Notes under the pieces: generated by a model
Told to the model about the DNA's origin: nothing
What the model saw: the letters and a program-made list of their open reading frames with translations, nothing else
Database searches by the model: none
In this document: piece after piece, positions 35,353 to 44,181 of the stretch
Layout: each line of letters opens with the position of its first letter
How positions within the stretch are numbered: the first letter of the stretch is position 1
Translations under genes and position numbers: made by a program
DNA from: Corynebacterium incognita
Lineage (GTDB): Bacteria > Actinomycetota > Actinomycetes > Mycobacteriales > Mycobacteriaceae
Length of the DNA: 64,000 bases
Assembly (NCBI RefSeq): GCF_014217255.1
Contig: NZ_CP059404.1
Span: 1,922,001-1,986,000 of the forward strand
Reading direction: 5' to 3'

Positions 35353-36312
35353 ATGGAAAAACCAGAGCAGGCCCCCGCGCATGGGGTGCGTACCGTCGTT
35401 GTCCCCGCGGCCGGAATGGGAACCCGCTTCCTGCCCGCCACCAAGACGGTGCCCAAAGAGCTGCTTCCGGTGGTCGACACTCCTGGCATTGAGTTAATTG
35501 CCGCGGAGGCTTCCGATGTCGGGGCGGAGCGCCTCGCCGTCATCACCGCCCCGGACAAGCAGGAAATCATGCGCCACTTTGAGCAGTTCCCTGAGCTTAT
35601 CTCCATCCTGAAGGAGCGGGGCAAGGACGAGCAGGCGGAAAAGGTGGCGCGCGCCAACGGGCTCATTCACCCCATCGCCGTGGAGCAGGACAAGCCCCTC
35701 GGCCTGGGGCATGCCGTGGGCCTGGCGGAGCAGGTGCTGGATGATGACGAAGAAGCCTTTGCTGTCATGCTTCCCGACGACATCGTGATGCCCGCAGACG
35801 TCATGGCCAAGATGGCCGCGGTGCGCGCGGAACTCGGCGGCTCTGTGCTGTGCGCCTTCGAGGTCTCCCGCGAGGAAACTTTTAACTACGGCGTCTTTGA
35901 TATTGCCGATGCTGAGGCCGTCGCCGGCCTGCCCGCCGACGAAGTGAAGAAGGTGGTGGGCATGGTGGAGAAGCCGGAACCCGAAGACGCCCCCTCCACT
36001 CTTGTGGCCACCGGCCGCTACCTGCTCGACCGCAAGGTCTTCGATGCGCTGCGACGCATCACCCCAGGCAAGGGCGGCGAACTGCAGCTCACCGACGCCA
36101 TCGAGCTCATGATCCAGGAAGGCCACCCAGTGCATGTGGTGGTGCATAAGGGTAAGCGTCACGATCTGGGTAATCCCGGTGGATATATCCCCGCCAACGT
36201 AGACTTTGGTCTGCAACACCCGAAGTACGGCCCGGCGCTGTACAAGCAGATCAAGAAGATCATGGCCGACTACGAGGCCAGCCATGGAATTTCCGCCGAC
36301 GCCGACGTCTAA
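35353..36312 (+). CDS. galU: UTP-glucose-1-phosphate uridylyltransferase GalU
   Basis: Makes UDP-glucose, the donor for cell-wall galactan precursors, glycogen/trehalose and glycolipids. The 319-aa protein has the nucleotidyltransferase signature VVPAAGMGTRFLPATKTVPK, followed by ELLPVVDTPGIE, the metal site LPDDIVM, and EKPEPEDAPS. It is the first gene of galU-glp-rimJ-glpR, an order also found in mycobacteria. A leaderless promoter and a palindrome lie upstream. Confidence 0.95.
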   Translation: MEKPEQAPAHGVRTVVVPAAGMGTRFLPATKTVPKELLPVVDTPGIELIAAEASDVGAERLAVITAPDKQEIMRHFEQFPELISILKERGKDEQAEKVARANGLIHPIAVEQDKPLGLGHAVGLAEQVLDDDEEAFAVMLPDDIVMPADVMAKMAAVRAELGGSVLCAFEVSREETFNYGVFDIADAEAVAGLPADEVKKVVGMVEKPEPEDAPSTLVATGRYLLDRKVFDALRRITPGKGGELQLTDAIELMIQEGHPVHVVVHKGKRHDLGNPGGYIPANVDFGLQHPKYGPALYKQIKKIMADYEASHGISADADV

Positions 36313-36402
36313 AGCGTCGCGGTCCGGGGAAAGCACTGAGGCAAGAAAAACAAACTTCTAACAAGGCTTCTCACAAGGTAAGAAGAAAGGTGCGGGAAAG
36401 AC

Positions 36403-37731
36403 ATGCGTTCCGTTGACGAACAGTTGGCATTTATCACTGACGCCGCTGTCAGGCCGGAGCCTGTTCGCATCGCCATCGCCAATGCCTTGGGCCTCATGTG
36501 CGCCGAGGAAGTGCAGGCCAACCAGCCGCTCCCGGGTTTCCCGCAAGCTGCCATCGACGGCTACGCCGTCCGTGCTGTGGACGTCGGTGGCGAGCGCGGT
36601 CTGCGCCGCCGCCCCAGCGCCACGCAGACGGACAACGAAGGAGACGAGGGCCGGGACGCGGCATCCTCGCGGGCGTCACGCGCGGAGGAACCTGGCGAAC
36701 GCTCCCTTCCCGTCGTCGGTGAGGTTCCGGCGGGCTCCCGGCAGCCTCTGCGTCTGCAGCCTCGCCAGGCTGTGCGGGTCCACACCGGCGCACCGTTGCC
36801 GACGCTTGCCGACGCCGTGCTGCCTCTCGAGTGGACCGATCGCGGCCGCAAGCGAGTGGTAGCGCAGCGACCAGTACGCTCCGGTGATTTCGTGCGCCGT
36901 GTCGGCGACGATATCCAGCCTGGTGACGTCGCGGTGACCTCCGGCACCGTGTTAGGACCAGCCCAGATCGGCCTGTTGGCTGCGGTGGGACGCGACAAAG
37001 TGCTGGTATACCCGCGTCCCCGAGTCACCATCGTGTCCTTCGGCGCGGAACTAGTGGACGTTGACCGCGAGCCGGGCCTCGGGCAGGTCTTCGACGTCAA
37101 TTCCTACTCGTTGGCGGCGGCAGCGAAGGAAGCGGGCGCCGACGTCACCCGCGTTGGCATCGCGGAGGGTGAGCCCCGCCGGATCAAGGAAACTCTCGAA
37201 GTTCACTTGGCGCGCAGTGAAGTTCTCATCATTTCGGGCGCCGTGGGCGGCGAGGGCGCGCAGGTTATGCGTGACATCGTGGATTCCCTGGGCGAGGTGG
37301 ACTCCTCCCGCGTGGCCACGCATCCGGGCTCGGTGCAGGGCTTCGGCTTACTCGGCGACGAACGCGTGCCGACCTTCCTGTTGCCGTCGAACCCGGTCTC
37401 AGCCTTGGTAATCTTCGAGGTCTTCGTGCGACCTTTGATCCGTATCTCTTTGGGCAAACGGCAGCCCTTCCGGAAGGTGGTGCGCGCCCGTGCGCTCAAC
37501 CACATCGATTCCCGCCCGGGCCGTCGCGGCTATATCCGCGCACGGCTCATGCGCGACGCGGAAACCTCGGACTACCTGGTAGAGGGCCTGAGTGGCGCGG
37601 CCGGCGCCCCAGCGCACCTGCTCGCAGGGCTTGCGGAGGCTAATGCCATGATTCGCATTCCTGAGGACGTCACCAACGTCCGCCCCGGTGACATCGTCGA
37701 CGTCATGTTCCTCTCGCCTGGGGCGTCCTAG
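36403..37731 (+). CDS. glp: MoeA-family protein with degenerate active site (Glp, gephyrin-like division protein)
   Basis: A 442-aa MoeA-fold protein. The fold is clear (AIDGYAVR, VHTGAPLPTLADAVLP, GQVFDVNSYSL, LPSNPVSAL), but catalytic motifs are altered. The molybdate-insertion motif SGGVSVGxxD reads SGAVGGEGAQ (278-287), putting Gln287 at the catalytic Asp. The KPGKP motif reads HPGSV, and LPGNP reads LPSNP. A ~40-residue polar insert lies after residue 60. In C. glutamicum a repurposed molybdotransferase, Glp, binds FtsZ and the membrane receptor GlpR; the order here, with GlpR two genes downstream, matches. I infer a divisome scaffold rather than molybdenum cofactor synthesis. Confidence 0.85.
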   Translation: MRSVDEQLAFITDAAVRPEPVRIAIANALGLMCAEEVQANQPLPGFPQAAIDGYAVRAVDVGGERGLRRRPSATQTDNEGDEGRDAASSRASRAEEPGERSLPVVGEVPAGSRQPLRLQPRQAVRVHTGAPLPTLADAVLPLEWTDRGRKRVVAQRPVRSGDFVRRVGDDIQPGDVAVTSGTVLGPAQIGLLAAVGRDKVLVYPRPRVTIVSFGAELVDVDREPGLGQVFDVNSYSLAAAAKEAGADVTRVGIAEGEPRRIKETLEVHLARSEVLIISGAVGGEGAQVMRDIVDSLGEVDSSRVATHPGSVQGFGLLGDERVPTFLLPSNPVSALVIFEVFVRPLIRISLGKRQPFRKVVRARALNHIDSRPGRRGYIRARLMRDAETSDYLVEGLSGAAGAPAHLLAGLAEANAMIRIPEDVTNVRPGDIVDVMFLSPGAS

Positions 37732-37798
37732 ACCTTCGCAGCAGAGCAGGAATTGTTCGAGCGAGTTCCGACCGACCACCAAAGGCACTGCCACAGAC

Positions 37799-38512
37799 AT
37801 GTTTAACTACTTCGGCCTCGCCCAGCGAAAGACGAATTCCGCGGCCACCGGGGACAAGCATCCGGTTCATCCCGGTTGGCCCGAGGCGACCCCGCAGGTC
37901 ATCCTCCCGCCTTCCACGACCTTCAGGCGCGGAGCACGGCTGCGGCTCCGACCGCTCATGCACAGCGACGGGGAAGCGTGGCGAGCCACCCGCCTTATCG
38001 ACGAGTCGTGGCTGCGTCCCGTGGAACCCACGCCTCACGGCGGCTGGGAAGAAACCCACTCTGCGCCATCGTGGCGGCAGCATTTCAGCTTTATTCGTCG
38101 CGCGGCCCAGGAGGGGAGCGTGGTTCCCTTCGTCATCGACGTGGACGGCGAGTTCGCTGGCCAGGTCACGCTGGGCAACATTCAGCACGGTGGTGTTCGC
38201 GAGTGCTGGGTGGGCTACTGGGTGCACTCGATGTTTATGGGCGGCGGCGTAGCGACGGCCGCGTGTGCCCTCGGCGTAGACCACGCCTTCGCCCGCGTGG
38301 GACTACACCGCGTGACCGCAACATATATGCCGTCCAACCCGGCATCCGGTGCCGTGTTGAAGACCAACGGTTTCCGCGAGGAGGGCTACCTGCGGCGCAA
38401 TTTACATATCAATGGCCGCTGGGAAGACCACCACCTCATGGCGCTGAACCGCGACGACTTCCCGACCACATGCGTGGGCCGGTTGCGCGCGGCCGGCCGA
38501 GCTGTGGACTAA
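37799..38512 (+). CDS. rimJ: RimJ/RimL-type GNAT N-acetyltransferase
   Basis: A 237-aa GNAT protein. After an N-terminal extension of ~40 residues come RLRLRPLMHSDGEAWRATR, the core strand FAGQVTLGNI, the acetyl-CoA region GYWVHSMFMGGGVATAACAL, and LHRVTATYMPSNPASGAVLK then GFREEGYLRRNLHING, which are typical of ribosomal-protein acetyltransferases. The substrate is unproven. It lies between glp and glpR; the conserved placement suggests a link to that module, but none is established. The frame opens earlier inside glp; ATG 37799 fits best. Confidence 0.82.
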   Translation: MFNYFGLAQRKTNSAATGDKHPVHPGWPEATPQVILPPSTTFRRGARLRLRPLMHSDGEAWRATRLIDESWLRPVEPTPHGGWEETHSAPSWRQHFSFIRRAAQEGSVVPFVIDVDGEFAGQVTLGNIQHGGVRECWVGYWVHSMFMGGGVATAACALGVDHAFARVGLHRVTATYMPSNPASGAVLKTNGFREEGYLRRNLHINGRWEDHHLMALNRDDFPTTCVGRLRAAGRAVD

Positions 38513-38646
38513 GTCCGGGTTTCTGCGGGTTCGCTGGATTTTGCTGTTGCGTAGCGTGGCGTGGCCGGTGCGGCCATTGAATCGTCGCTACTCTTAGGTG
38601 ACATAAGTAAGAACTTGCCTCCGAGTTTTTAAGAAGGTTTATCTCC

Positions 38647-39951
38647 GTGTCACCAGGCGTAACCATTGTCCTCATCATCGTGGTGTGGCTTTTTGTGCTG
38701 GCTCCCATTTTGCTGCGTGGCCAGCGGCCAATTCGTCGCTCTGGCGAGGCTTATGACGAGACCCGCGTGCTGTTTGAAGGCGACTCGGGTGCCGTGCCGG
38801 TTGCTCCGCGTCCGAAGGTGAGTGCGGAGGATATTCACCGCCATGATGATGCTGCGGATCTAGAGCTCGCCGCGGCGGTTCCTGTGACCAGCGGTCACGA
38901 TGGCTACGCCGACGTGGACGACGACTACGAGCTGATCACAGAAGATGGCGATCCTGCTGAGGCAGCCCGCTCCGGTCATGCCAAGACATCCAACGGTGCG
39001 GACATCGTTGACGGTGAGCTCGTTGCGGAGGGTGAAGAGGCGGACGCCGCCGATGGGCACGCTGCAGCGGATGCTGATGATGCCACGGTCGCGGGTGCCC
39101 AGGAGGCGCAGGTTTCTACTGGGGAAGCTCAGGACACCGACGGCACCACCACCCATGACGAGAAAAACCAGGGGCAGCGCGCTGGTGGCGCGGAGTTCGA
39201 AGCGATGGCTCCGCGCCTCGCGCCCGCCGCAGATGCCTACGCTCTGGATGAAACCTTTACTTCACCGGTTGATCTGATGTACCCGGGCGTATCTGATCGC
39301 GAGTCCGACCTTGCCGGGCAGGCCGATGGATCTGGTGTTGCTGCCGACGCTGAAGAGCCACACGACGCTGAGGCACAGGAACCCGAGGCTCAGGATGATG
39401 CCGCGCGGTCGACTGCAGTCAGTGCGATGTCTGAGTCTAACGAGCTGACCGAGGACGAAATCGCCTTCGCGGAAAAGCGTCGCGGCCGCGGCGGTTGGGA
39501 CCCAGTGGCGGATCAGCGCAACTCGGCGGACCGCTACCAGCGTCGCCAGCGCACCCTCATCGGGCTGGCGGTAGCCGATGTCTTGTTTGTCGCGCTGGGC
39601 ATCATCCTGGGCGGCTGGATGTGGGCGGTCGTCGCTGTGGCCGCCGTTATCACCGTGGCTTACCTTGTGGCGTTGCGCACCCAGGTGCGCCAGGAGCAGC
39701 AGCTGCGTGCCCGCCGCATTTACCAGTTGCGCCGTGCCCGCCTGGGCGTCCGCAATGCGCAGGACGAAGAGCTGGCTATTCCGCGCAAGCTGCGACGCCC
39801 AGGCGCTGTGGTTGTGGAGACCGACGACGAATCGGTAGATTTCCACCACCTCCCGGTGACCTACCTCGATGCTGAGGACGACCACGAAGAATTCGGCATC
39901 GTCAATCGCCGCCAGCTGCGCGACGAGCTTTCCGAGCGGCGCGTGAGCTAG
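38647..39951 (+). CDS. glpR: Glp receptor GlpR-like divisome membrane protein
   Basis: A 434-aa membrane protein that begins with a transmembrane helix at residues 2-22 (PGVTIVLIIVVWLFVLAPIL). A ~270-residue acidic, low-complexity cytoplasmic segment rich in D, A and E follows. Two more spans lie near residues 300-340 (LIGLAVADVLFVALGIILGG and MWAVVAVAAVITVAYLVAL), then a basic region (RARRIYQLRRARLGVRN). The GTG start at 38647 has AAGAAGG 9 nt upstream. This architecture and the position after glp and rimJ match C. glutamicum GlpR and mycobacterial Rv0996. It should anchor Glp and FtsZ at the septum. Confidence 0.8.
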   Translation: MSPGVTIVLIIVVWLFVLAPILLRGQRPIRRSGEAYDETRVLFEGDSGAVPVAPRPKVSAEDIHRHDDAADLELAAAVPVTSGHDGYADVDDDYELITEDGDPAEAARSGHAKTSNGADIVDGELVAEGEEADAADGHAAADADDATVAGAQEAQVSTGEAQDTDGTTTHDEKNQGQRAGGAEFEAMAPRLAPAADAYALDETFTSPVDLMYPGVSDRESDLAGQADGSGVAADAEEPHDAEAQEPEAQDDAARSTAVSAMSESNELTEDEIAFAEKRRGRGGWDPVADQRNSADRYQRRQRTLIGLAVADVLFVALGIILGGWMWAVVAVAAVITVAYLVALRTQVRQEQQLRARRIYQLRRARLGVRNAQDEELAIPRKLRRPGAVVVETDDESVDFHHLPVTYLDAEDDHEEFGIVNRRQLRDELSERRVS

Positions 39952-39965
39952 ACCGAGGTGCGCTG

Positions 39966-40676
39966 CTATTCCGGCCGCGCGAAGTGCGGGGCGCGGAAGG
40001 CTCCCGGCACGTGGGTGTCCACGATTCCCGTCGCCTCAAAAAGTGCAAACATCGTGGTGGGGCCTACGAACTTGAATCCCAGCGCCTTGAGTTCCTTCGA
40101 CAAGGCAGCGGCCTCCGGCGACGTCGACGGGATATCCGCGACGTGATTAATCTCTGGAGCGAAGTCTGGTTGGTAGGACCAGATGAGTGTGTCCAGCGGG
40201 CCGCGATCCTGCGCATCGTCGCGTAATGCCACCGTGGCCCGCGCATTGTTGAGTACGGCTGCTATCTTTCGCCGATTCCGGATCATTCCCGGAGCCGCGA
40301 GCAGGCGTTCCACTTCTGCCTCGTCCCATTCAGCGATGACGTCGGGGTCAAAGCCCGCGAAGGCTTCCCTCAAAAGTGGTCGGCGTTTCAAAATCAGGCG
40401 CCACGACAGCCCCGCTTGAAAGCCCTCAAGGCACAAGCGCTCAAACATGGCGGCCTCGCCGTGAACGGGCACGCCCCATTCCGAGTCGTAGTACTCCTGC
40501 AAATCCGGTGATTGAGCTGCCCACGGCGGGCGCAGATGCCCGTCTGGACCAACGATGAGCCCCGTGGTGGGGTCCTCACTTCCGGGGGCGGCGAAAGACA
40601 TGATGTTCTCCTGGTATTCCGGGAATTCTGGGTAGCTATCGTAGCTGTAGTTGGGGGTGTTCGTTGCGTTAGTCAT
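39966..40676 (-). CDS. tag: DNA-3-methyladenine glycosylase I (Tag) lacking most zinc ligands
   Basis: Removes 3-methyladenine from alkylated DNA. The 236-aa protein has a ~46-residue N-terminal extension before the Tag domain. The catalytic Glu84 in LCLEGFQAGLSW is present. However, RCxW reads RPPW (Pro50), YHDxEWG reads YYDSEWG (Tyr63), and the C-terminal DHxxxC reads THVPGA (His222 kept, Ala226 for Cys). Three of the four residues of the zinc snap are therefore missing. The start ATG overlaps the ogt stop (ATGA), so both are translated together as an alkylation-repair pair. Confidence 0.85.
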   Translation of the reverse strand: MTNATNTPNYSYDSYPEFPEYQENIMSFAAPGSEDPTTGLIVGPDGHLRPPWAAQSPDLQEYYDSEWGVPVHGEAAMFERLCLEGFQAGLSWRLILKRRPLLREAFAGFDPDVIAEWDEAEVERLLAAPGMIRNRRKIAAVLNNARATVALRDDAQDRGPLDTLIWSYQPDFAPEINHVADIPSTSPEAAALSKELKALGFKFVGPTTMFALFEATGIVDTHVPGAFRAPHFARPE

Positions 40677-41257
40677 GGCTGGTTAGACTGCCTGAACGAT
40701 AGCTGCGGTTCCCCGCCTGAAGAATGTGGCGAGGGATGATTCTTTTCCCACTCTACGAGCCAACGTTTCGCTTCCGGGCCGCCGATATAGAAGCCGTAAC
40801 CGCCGGTGGAGGGGAGCACGCGGTGGCAGGGGATAAAAATGGGTAGCGGGTTATGCGCGCATGCCCCACCTGCGGCGCGCACCGCTTTGGGGCTCTCCGC
40901 TGCCGCCGCGAGATCCTTGTACGTGCACGTTGCGCCGTAGGGGATACGGGTCAACGCGGCCTGCGCGCGGCCGCGAAAGGAAGAAGGAAAGTTATAGTCC
41001 AGCGGTACGGAGAAATCTTTGAGCTCGCCATCGAAGTAGGCTCCGAGCTCTCGGACGCCGTGGGCTAAGTGAGCTCGCGCTGCCTGCTCTTCAGCGGAAG
41101 ATGGTGCGTGCCTTTCGCCGGCATCTTCAGGCTCTCCGGACCCCGTGACCACGAAGCGCACGTGGCTGATGCCACGCTCGGTGGCCGCGACGTCGAGAAG
41201 CCCCACCGGGGTAGTGATGGTCGCATGTACCACAATCTCATTGACGCCAAGAGTCAA
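40673..41257 (-). CDS. ogt: Methylated-DNA-[protein]-cysteine S-methyltransferase Ogt
   Basis: Suicide repair of O6-methylguanine. The active-site motif IPCHRVLPSTGGYGFYIGG and the DNA-binding helix TRIPYGATCTYKDLA are intact, as is the ARG-finger region AVRAAGGACAHNPLPIF. I favour the TTG start at 41257 (TLGVNEIVVHA) because AAAGGA lies 8 nt upstream; an ATG at 41302 is in frame but gives an odd 15-residue leader. It is translationally coupled to tag through ATGA. Confidence 0.9.
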   Translation of the reverse strand: MTLGVNEIVVHATITTPVGLLDVAATERGISHVRFVVTGSGEPEDAGERHAPSSAEEQAARAHLAHGVRELGAYFDGELKDFSVPLDYNFPSSFRGRAQAALTRIPYGATCTYKDLAAAAESPKAVRAAGGACAHNPLPIFIPCHRVLPSTGGYGFYIGGPEAKRWLVEWEKNHPSPHSSGGEPQLSFRQSNQP

Positions 41258-41352
41258 GGCACTATTCCTTTCTGTGCCGTTCCGTCTTATCGGATAGGAC
41301 AAGCATAGCGAGGAGAAGGTTTGTCCTTTCGCGGTGGATGCGCGCTACAAGG

Positions 41353-41365
41353 TAGTGTATTGCCC
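41353..41365 (+). promoter_or_regulatory. Probable -10 of a leaderless doxX transcript
   Basis: TAGTGT at 41353-41358 is 7 nt from the doxX ATG. Confidence 0.35.
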
Positions 41366-41779
41366 ATGGATAGACCCGCCGTTCGTGATGCCGCCTTATT
41401 GCTGCTGCGTATCTGTCTCGGCGTTGTGTTTATCGCGCACGGGGTGGACAAGATGTTCCTCACCGGAATCACTGATACCGCGCGCCAGTTCGGGGCGTGG
41501 GGCGTGCCGCAGCCGCAGCTGTCAGCGTATATTGCCGCGATTGGCGAGATGCTCGGCGGTGCGATGTTGGCAGTCGGGTTACTCACGACCCTTATCGCCG
41601 GTCTGTTGGCGTTGCTCGCCGTAATGGCGCTGTACTTTGTGCACCTGTCTCAAGGGTTCTTCGTTGCTCAGGGCGGGTTGGAATACACCATGGTCCTCGC
41701 GGTGGCGCTGCTCATGATCGTGGTCTTTGGAGCTGGCCGTGCCAGCCTAGATGAGGTGTTGGCCCGTGTTGAGCCATGA
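41366..41779 (+). CDS. DoxX family membrane protein
   Basis: A 137-aa four-span membrane protein. LLLLRICLGVVFIAHGVDKM is the DoxX first helix, followed by FGAWGVPQPQLSAYIAAIGE and further spans GLLALLAVMALYFVHL and TMVLAVALLMIVVFGAG. Actinobacterial DoxX proteins take part in thiol/oxidative stress membrane complexes, but the specific role here is unknown. The end overlaps the next gene by about 14 bp. Confidence 0.85.
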   Translation: MDRPAVRDAALLLLRICLGVVFIAHGVDKMFLTGITDTARQFGAWGVPQPQLSAYIAAIGEMLGGAMLAVGLLTTLIAGLLALLAVMALYFVHLSQGFFVAQGGLEYTMVLAVALLMIVVFGAGRASLDEVLARVEP

Positions 41780-42470
41780 GCAGGTGCAGACCGCGCTGTC
41801 GGCACGCGTTGACGGCGAGAAAACCGGAATGCCCGATGACGCCGTAGACGCCCACGTCGCCGAATGCGCGCAGTGCGCCGCTTTCCAAGAACAGTTGGTG
41901 GCGTTGAGCGGAGTCGCACTGTTTCCCGAATCCAGCGGAGACGGAATGGCGCCGCCGGAGAATCTCTCGGACGTCATTCTGGCGGGTGTCGAGCCCCAGT
42001 GGCGGCGGGCCGCGAGTGCCCGTGCCCGCGGCATCGCGGTTTCGCGGGTAGGCCTCGTGCTTCTGGCGTTGCTGTTTTTAGCCTGGGCAGTGGCGCTGCT
42101 GGTGGATTCCTCGGCTGTACCGCAATTCGTGGACACCGATGGTGCGGGGGAAAAGGTTCTCAGCCCTGACGCACGCCCCGAGCAGGCCGCTGCGCTCGTG
42201 GAGGCTGCCGCGGTGCGGTTGGGTTTGGCGGCTGGTCTGGGTTTCGTGGCGTATCGCCCTCCTGCCGCGGTGAGCCTCCTGGCAGTGATGGGGACGATGT
42301 TCGTCTTCAGCCTTGGCTTCGCGGTGCGTGACATCGCGTTGGGACAAGCTGCTGCGGCTCAGCTGTACTTCCTGGGGGCCACCGGTGTGAGTGCCGTGGC
42401 GCTCGTCGCGATGTGGGCCGCCGAGCGCGGGTTCAGCATCCCCGGTGCTTGGCGGGCTCTCGGCTCCTAA
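41766..42470 (+). CDS. zf-HC2 (anti-sigma-like) membrane protein
   Basis: A ~234-aa protein whose N-terminus holds a zf-HC2/ZAS zinc motif H-x3-C-x2-C (VDAHVAECAQCAAF), the anti-sigma fold of RsrA-type proteins. After that come four hydrophobic spans, e.g. GLVLLALLFLAWAVALLV and YFLGATGVSAVALVAMWAA. No sigma-factor gene is adjacent, so anti-sigma activity is only possible. I chose GTG 41766 (LSHEQVQTALSARVDGEK follows); ATG 41751 is also in frame. The gene overlaps doxX, suggesting co-translation. Confidence 0.7.
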   Translation: MLSHEQVQTALSARVDGEKTGMPDDAVDAHVAECAQCAAFQEQLVALSGVALFPESSGDGMAPPENLSDVILAGVEPQWRRAASARARGIAVSRVGLVLLALLFLAWAVALLVDSSAVPQFVDTDGAGEKVLSPDARPEQAAALVEAAAVRLGLAAGLGFVAYRPPAAVSLLAVMGTMFVFSLGFAVRDIALGQAAAAQLYFLGATGVSAVALVAMWAAERGFSIPGAWRALGS

Positions 42471-42524
42471 GGCCGGTACGCGCTCCGTAGACTCGCTCTT
42501 AGTTGAAGCGCCGCGGGCTGGAGG

Positions 42525-44141
42525 TTAAGACCAGCTGGGCAGCCACATGAGCGACTTGTACCAGGCATCGCTGACGGTATAGCCGTACAAAATAGGGGAG
42601 AAATAGCAGAACATGGCGATAACCAGCGCCAGGTAAGCGATGGCAGCAAACGTTCCCCAAGTAATGGGGCGTCGCGCTAACGCCGTGACAGCCTTGTTCT
42701 TGACCACGGGCCCGTGACCGACGAGTCGCCCTAATGCCAGTGCGTAAATCACGATGACGAATGGAATGAGCGCCGTGGCGTAGAAGAAATACATCTGGCG
42801 GTCGAAATTTGCCAGCCATGGCAGGAAGCCCGCGGCGAAGCCCACCACCGGCACGAGGAAGCGACGATCCTTGCGGATGAACAGGCACCACAGTGCCCAG
42901 ACGATGGCCGGGACGATGAGCCACCACACCGCCGGGGTGCCGAAGAGATAGAGCATCCGACGGCACGTCGCCGCGCCCCCTTCGCCGCACTCCAGCCCGG
43001 TGGAGGAGTAGTAGAGGATCGGGCGGGCACTGACCAACCACGCCCACGGCTTGGAATCCCAGGGGTGGGAGTGCCCGCCGGAGGTCGTGAGCTCAGTGTG
43101 GAACTGAAGGACCGACCAGTGATAGTGGAACCATCCGGCCACCGCTTCCGGCAGAAGCTGCAACCAGGAGCCGTCGGCGATGGTGCCGTCGGTTTTAGCG
43201 TGGCGGTACACGGAGGTCTCTGAAGCGAACCAGGCGCGCCAGGACCATACGTACAGGGCGATGGGAACCACGACTAGTGAGGCCAGGGCGGCCGGGGTGT
43301 CGCGCAGGAGGGTGCCGGTGATGTAGCGCTTGACACCGTAGCGACGTCGCAAAGCCAAATCCCCGAACACTGACATCAGGCCGAAGAACGCGATGTAGTA
43401 CAGGCCCGTCCACTTCACAGCGAGTGCCAAACCAAGAAAGACACCGGCGGTAAAACGCCACCACCGGAAACCAAAACGCGGCCCAAACTCGGAGGTGCCC
43501 ATGTTGCCGGAGTGGAATGCCTCATGAATACGCGCGCGCATCTGGCCGTGGTCATTAACCAAGGCCCAGGCAGCGCCAACAATGAAGAAGACCTGGAAGA
43601 TATCGAGCAGTCCGAATTTCGAAGAGACCAGCAGCACACCGTCAAATACTGCGATGAGCCCGGCGAAAGTGGCTACCTGCCAGGATTGCGAAATGGTGCG
43701 CGCCATGTTCATTACTAGGAGGACAACACCCACGCCGAAGGCGGCGGTGAGGAAGCGCCAACCTAGCGGCGTATAGCCGAACATTGCCTCAGACAGTGCG
43801 AGGATCTGTTTACCTAAAGGCGGGTGCACCACCAGCCCGTAACCGGGGTTGGATTCGATGCCGCCGATGAAGAGGTTGTCCCAGCTACGCACCATGTCCC
43901 AGGCCTGGGGTACGTAGTGCTTCTCATCGAAGATGGGGGTGCCCTTGGACACCGGTAAGGTGAGCCCAGCGTAGCGGGTGATCAGGGCCAATACCGCGAT
44001 GACCACGGTAGAGACGGTGTCGGCGCGCGACCACGGGACCGTCAGCGGCCGCGGCGGGACGGGGCGCTGTTGAGTCGAGTGTCGGGAGGCGCGGCGGCCC
44101 GAGGGCGAGTGAAACTTTGTGGTTAAGGCAGTCACGCGCAT
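42525..44141 (-). CDS. pmt: Protein O-mannosyltransferase Pmt (GT39)
   Basis: A 538-aa polytopic glycosyltransferase of the GT39/C-like fold that moves mannose from polyprenyl-phosphate-mannose to Ser/Thr of exported proteins. The first loop carries the acidic catalytic pair in FDEKHYVPQAWDMV, and VHPPLGKQILAL follows. Long hydrophobic segments and the MIR-less C-terminal PMT_4TMC region (VPVVGFAAGFLPWLANFDRQ) are present. The C. glutamicum homologue is required for glycosylation of Rpf2 and other secreted proteins, and rpf2 lies 8 kb away here. Start 44141 chosen; the longer open frame is antisense to rsmI. Confidence 0.9.
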   Translation of the reverse strand: MRVTALTTKFHSPSGRRASRHSTQQRPVPPRPLTVPWSRADTVSTVVIAVLALITRYAGLTLPVSKGTPIFDEKHYVPQAWDMVRSWDNLFIGGIESNPGYGLVVHPPLGKQILALSEAMFGYTPLGWRFLTAAFGVGVVLLVMNMARTISQSWQVATFAGLIAVFDGVLLVSSKFGLLDIFQVFFIVGAAWALVNDHGQMRARIHEAFHSGNMGTSEFGPRFGFRWWRFTAGVFLGLALAVKWTGLYYIAFFGLMSVFGDLALRRRYGVKRYITGTLLRDTPAALASLVVVPIALYVWSWRAWFASETSVYRHAKTDGTIADGSWLQLLPEAVAGWFHYHWSVLQFHTELTTSGGHSHPWDSKPWAWLVSARPILYYSSTGLECGEGGAATCRRMLYLFGTPAVWWLIVPAIVWALWCLFIRKDRRFLVPVVGFAAGFLPWLANFDRQMYFFYATALIPFVIVIYALALGRLVGHGPVVKNKAVTALARRPITWGTFAAIAYLALVIAMFCYFSPILYGYTVSDAWYKSLMWLPSWS

Positions 44142-44181
44142 TATTCTAGGCCACACCTGCTTACTGCGATACACCTGTGCC

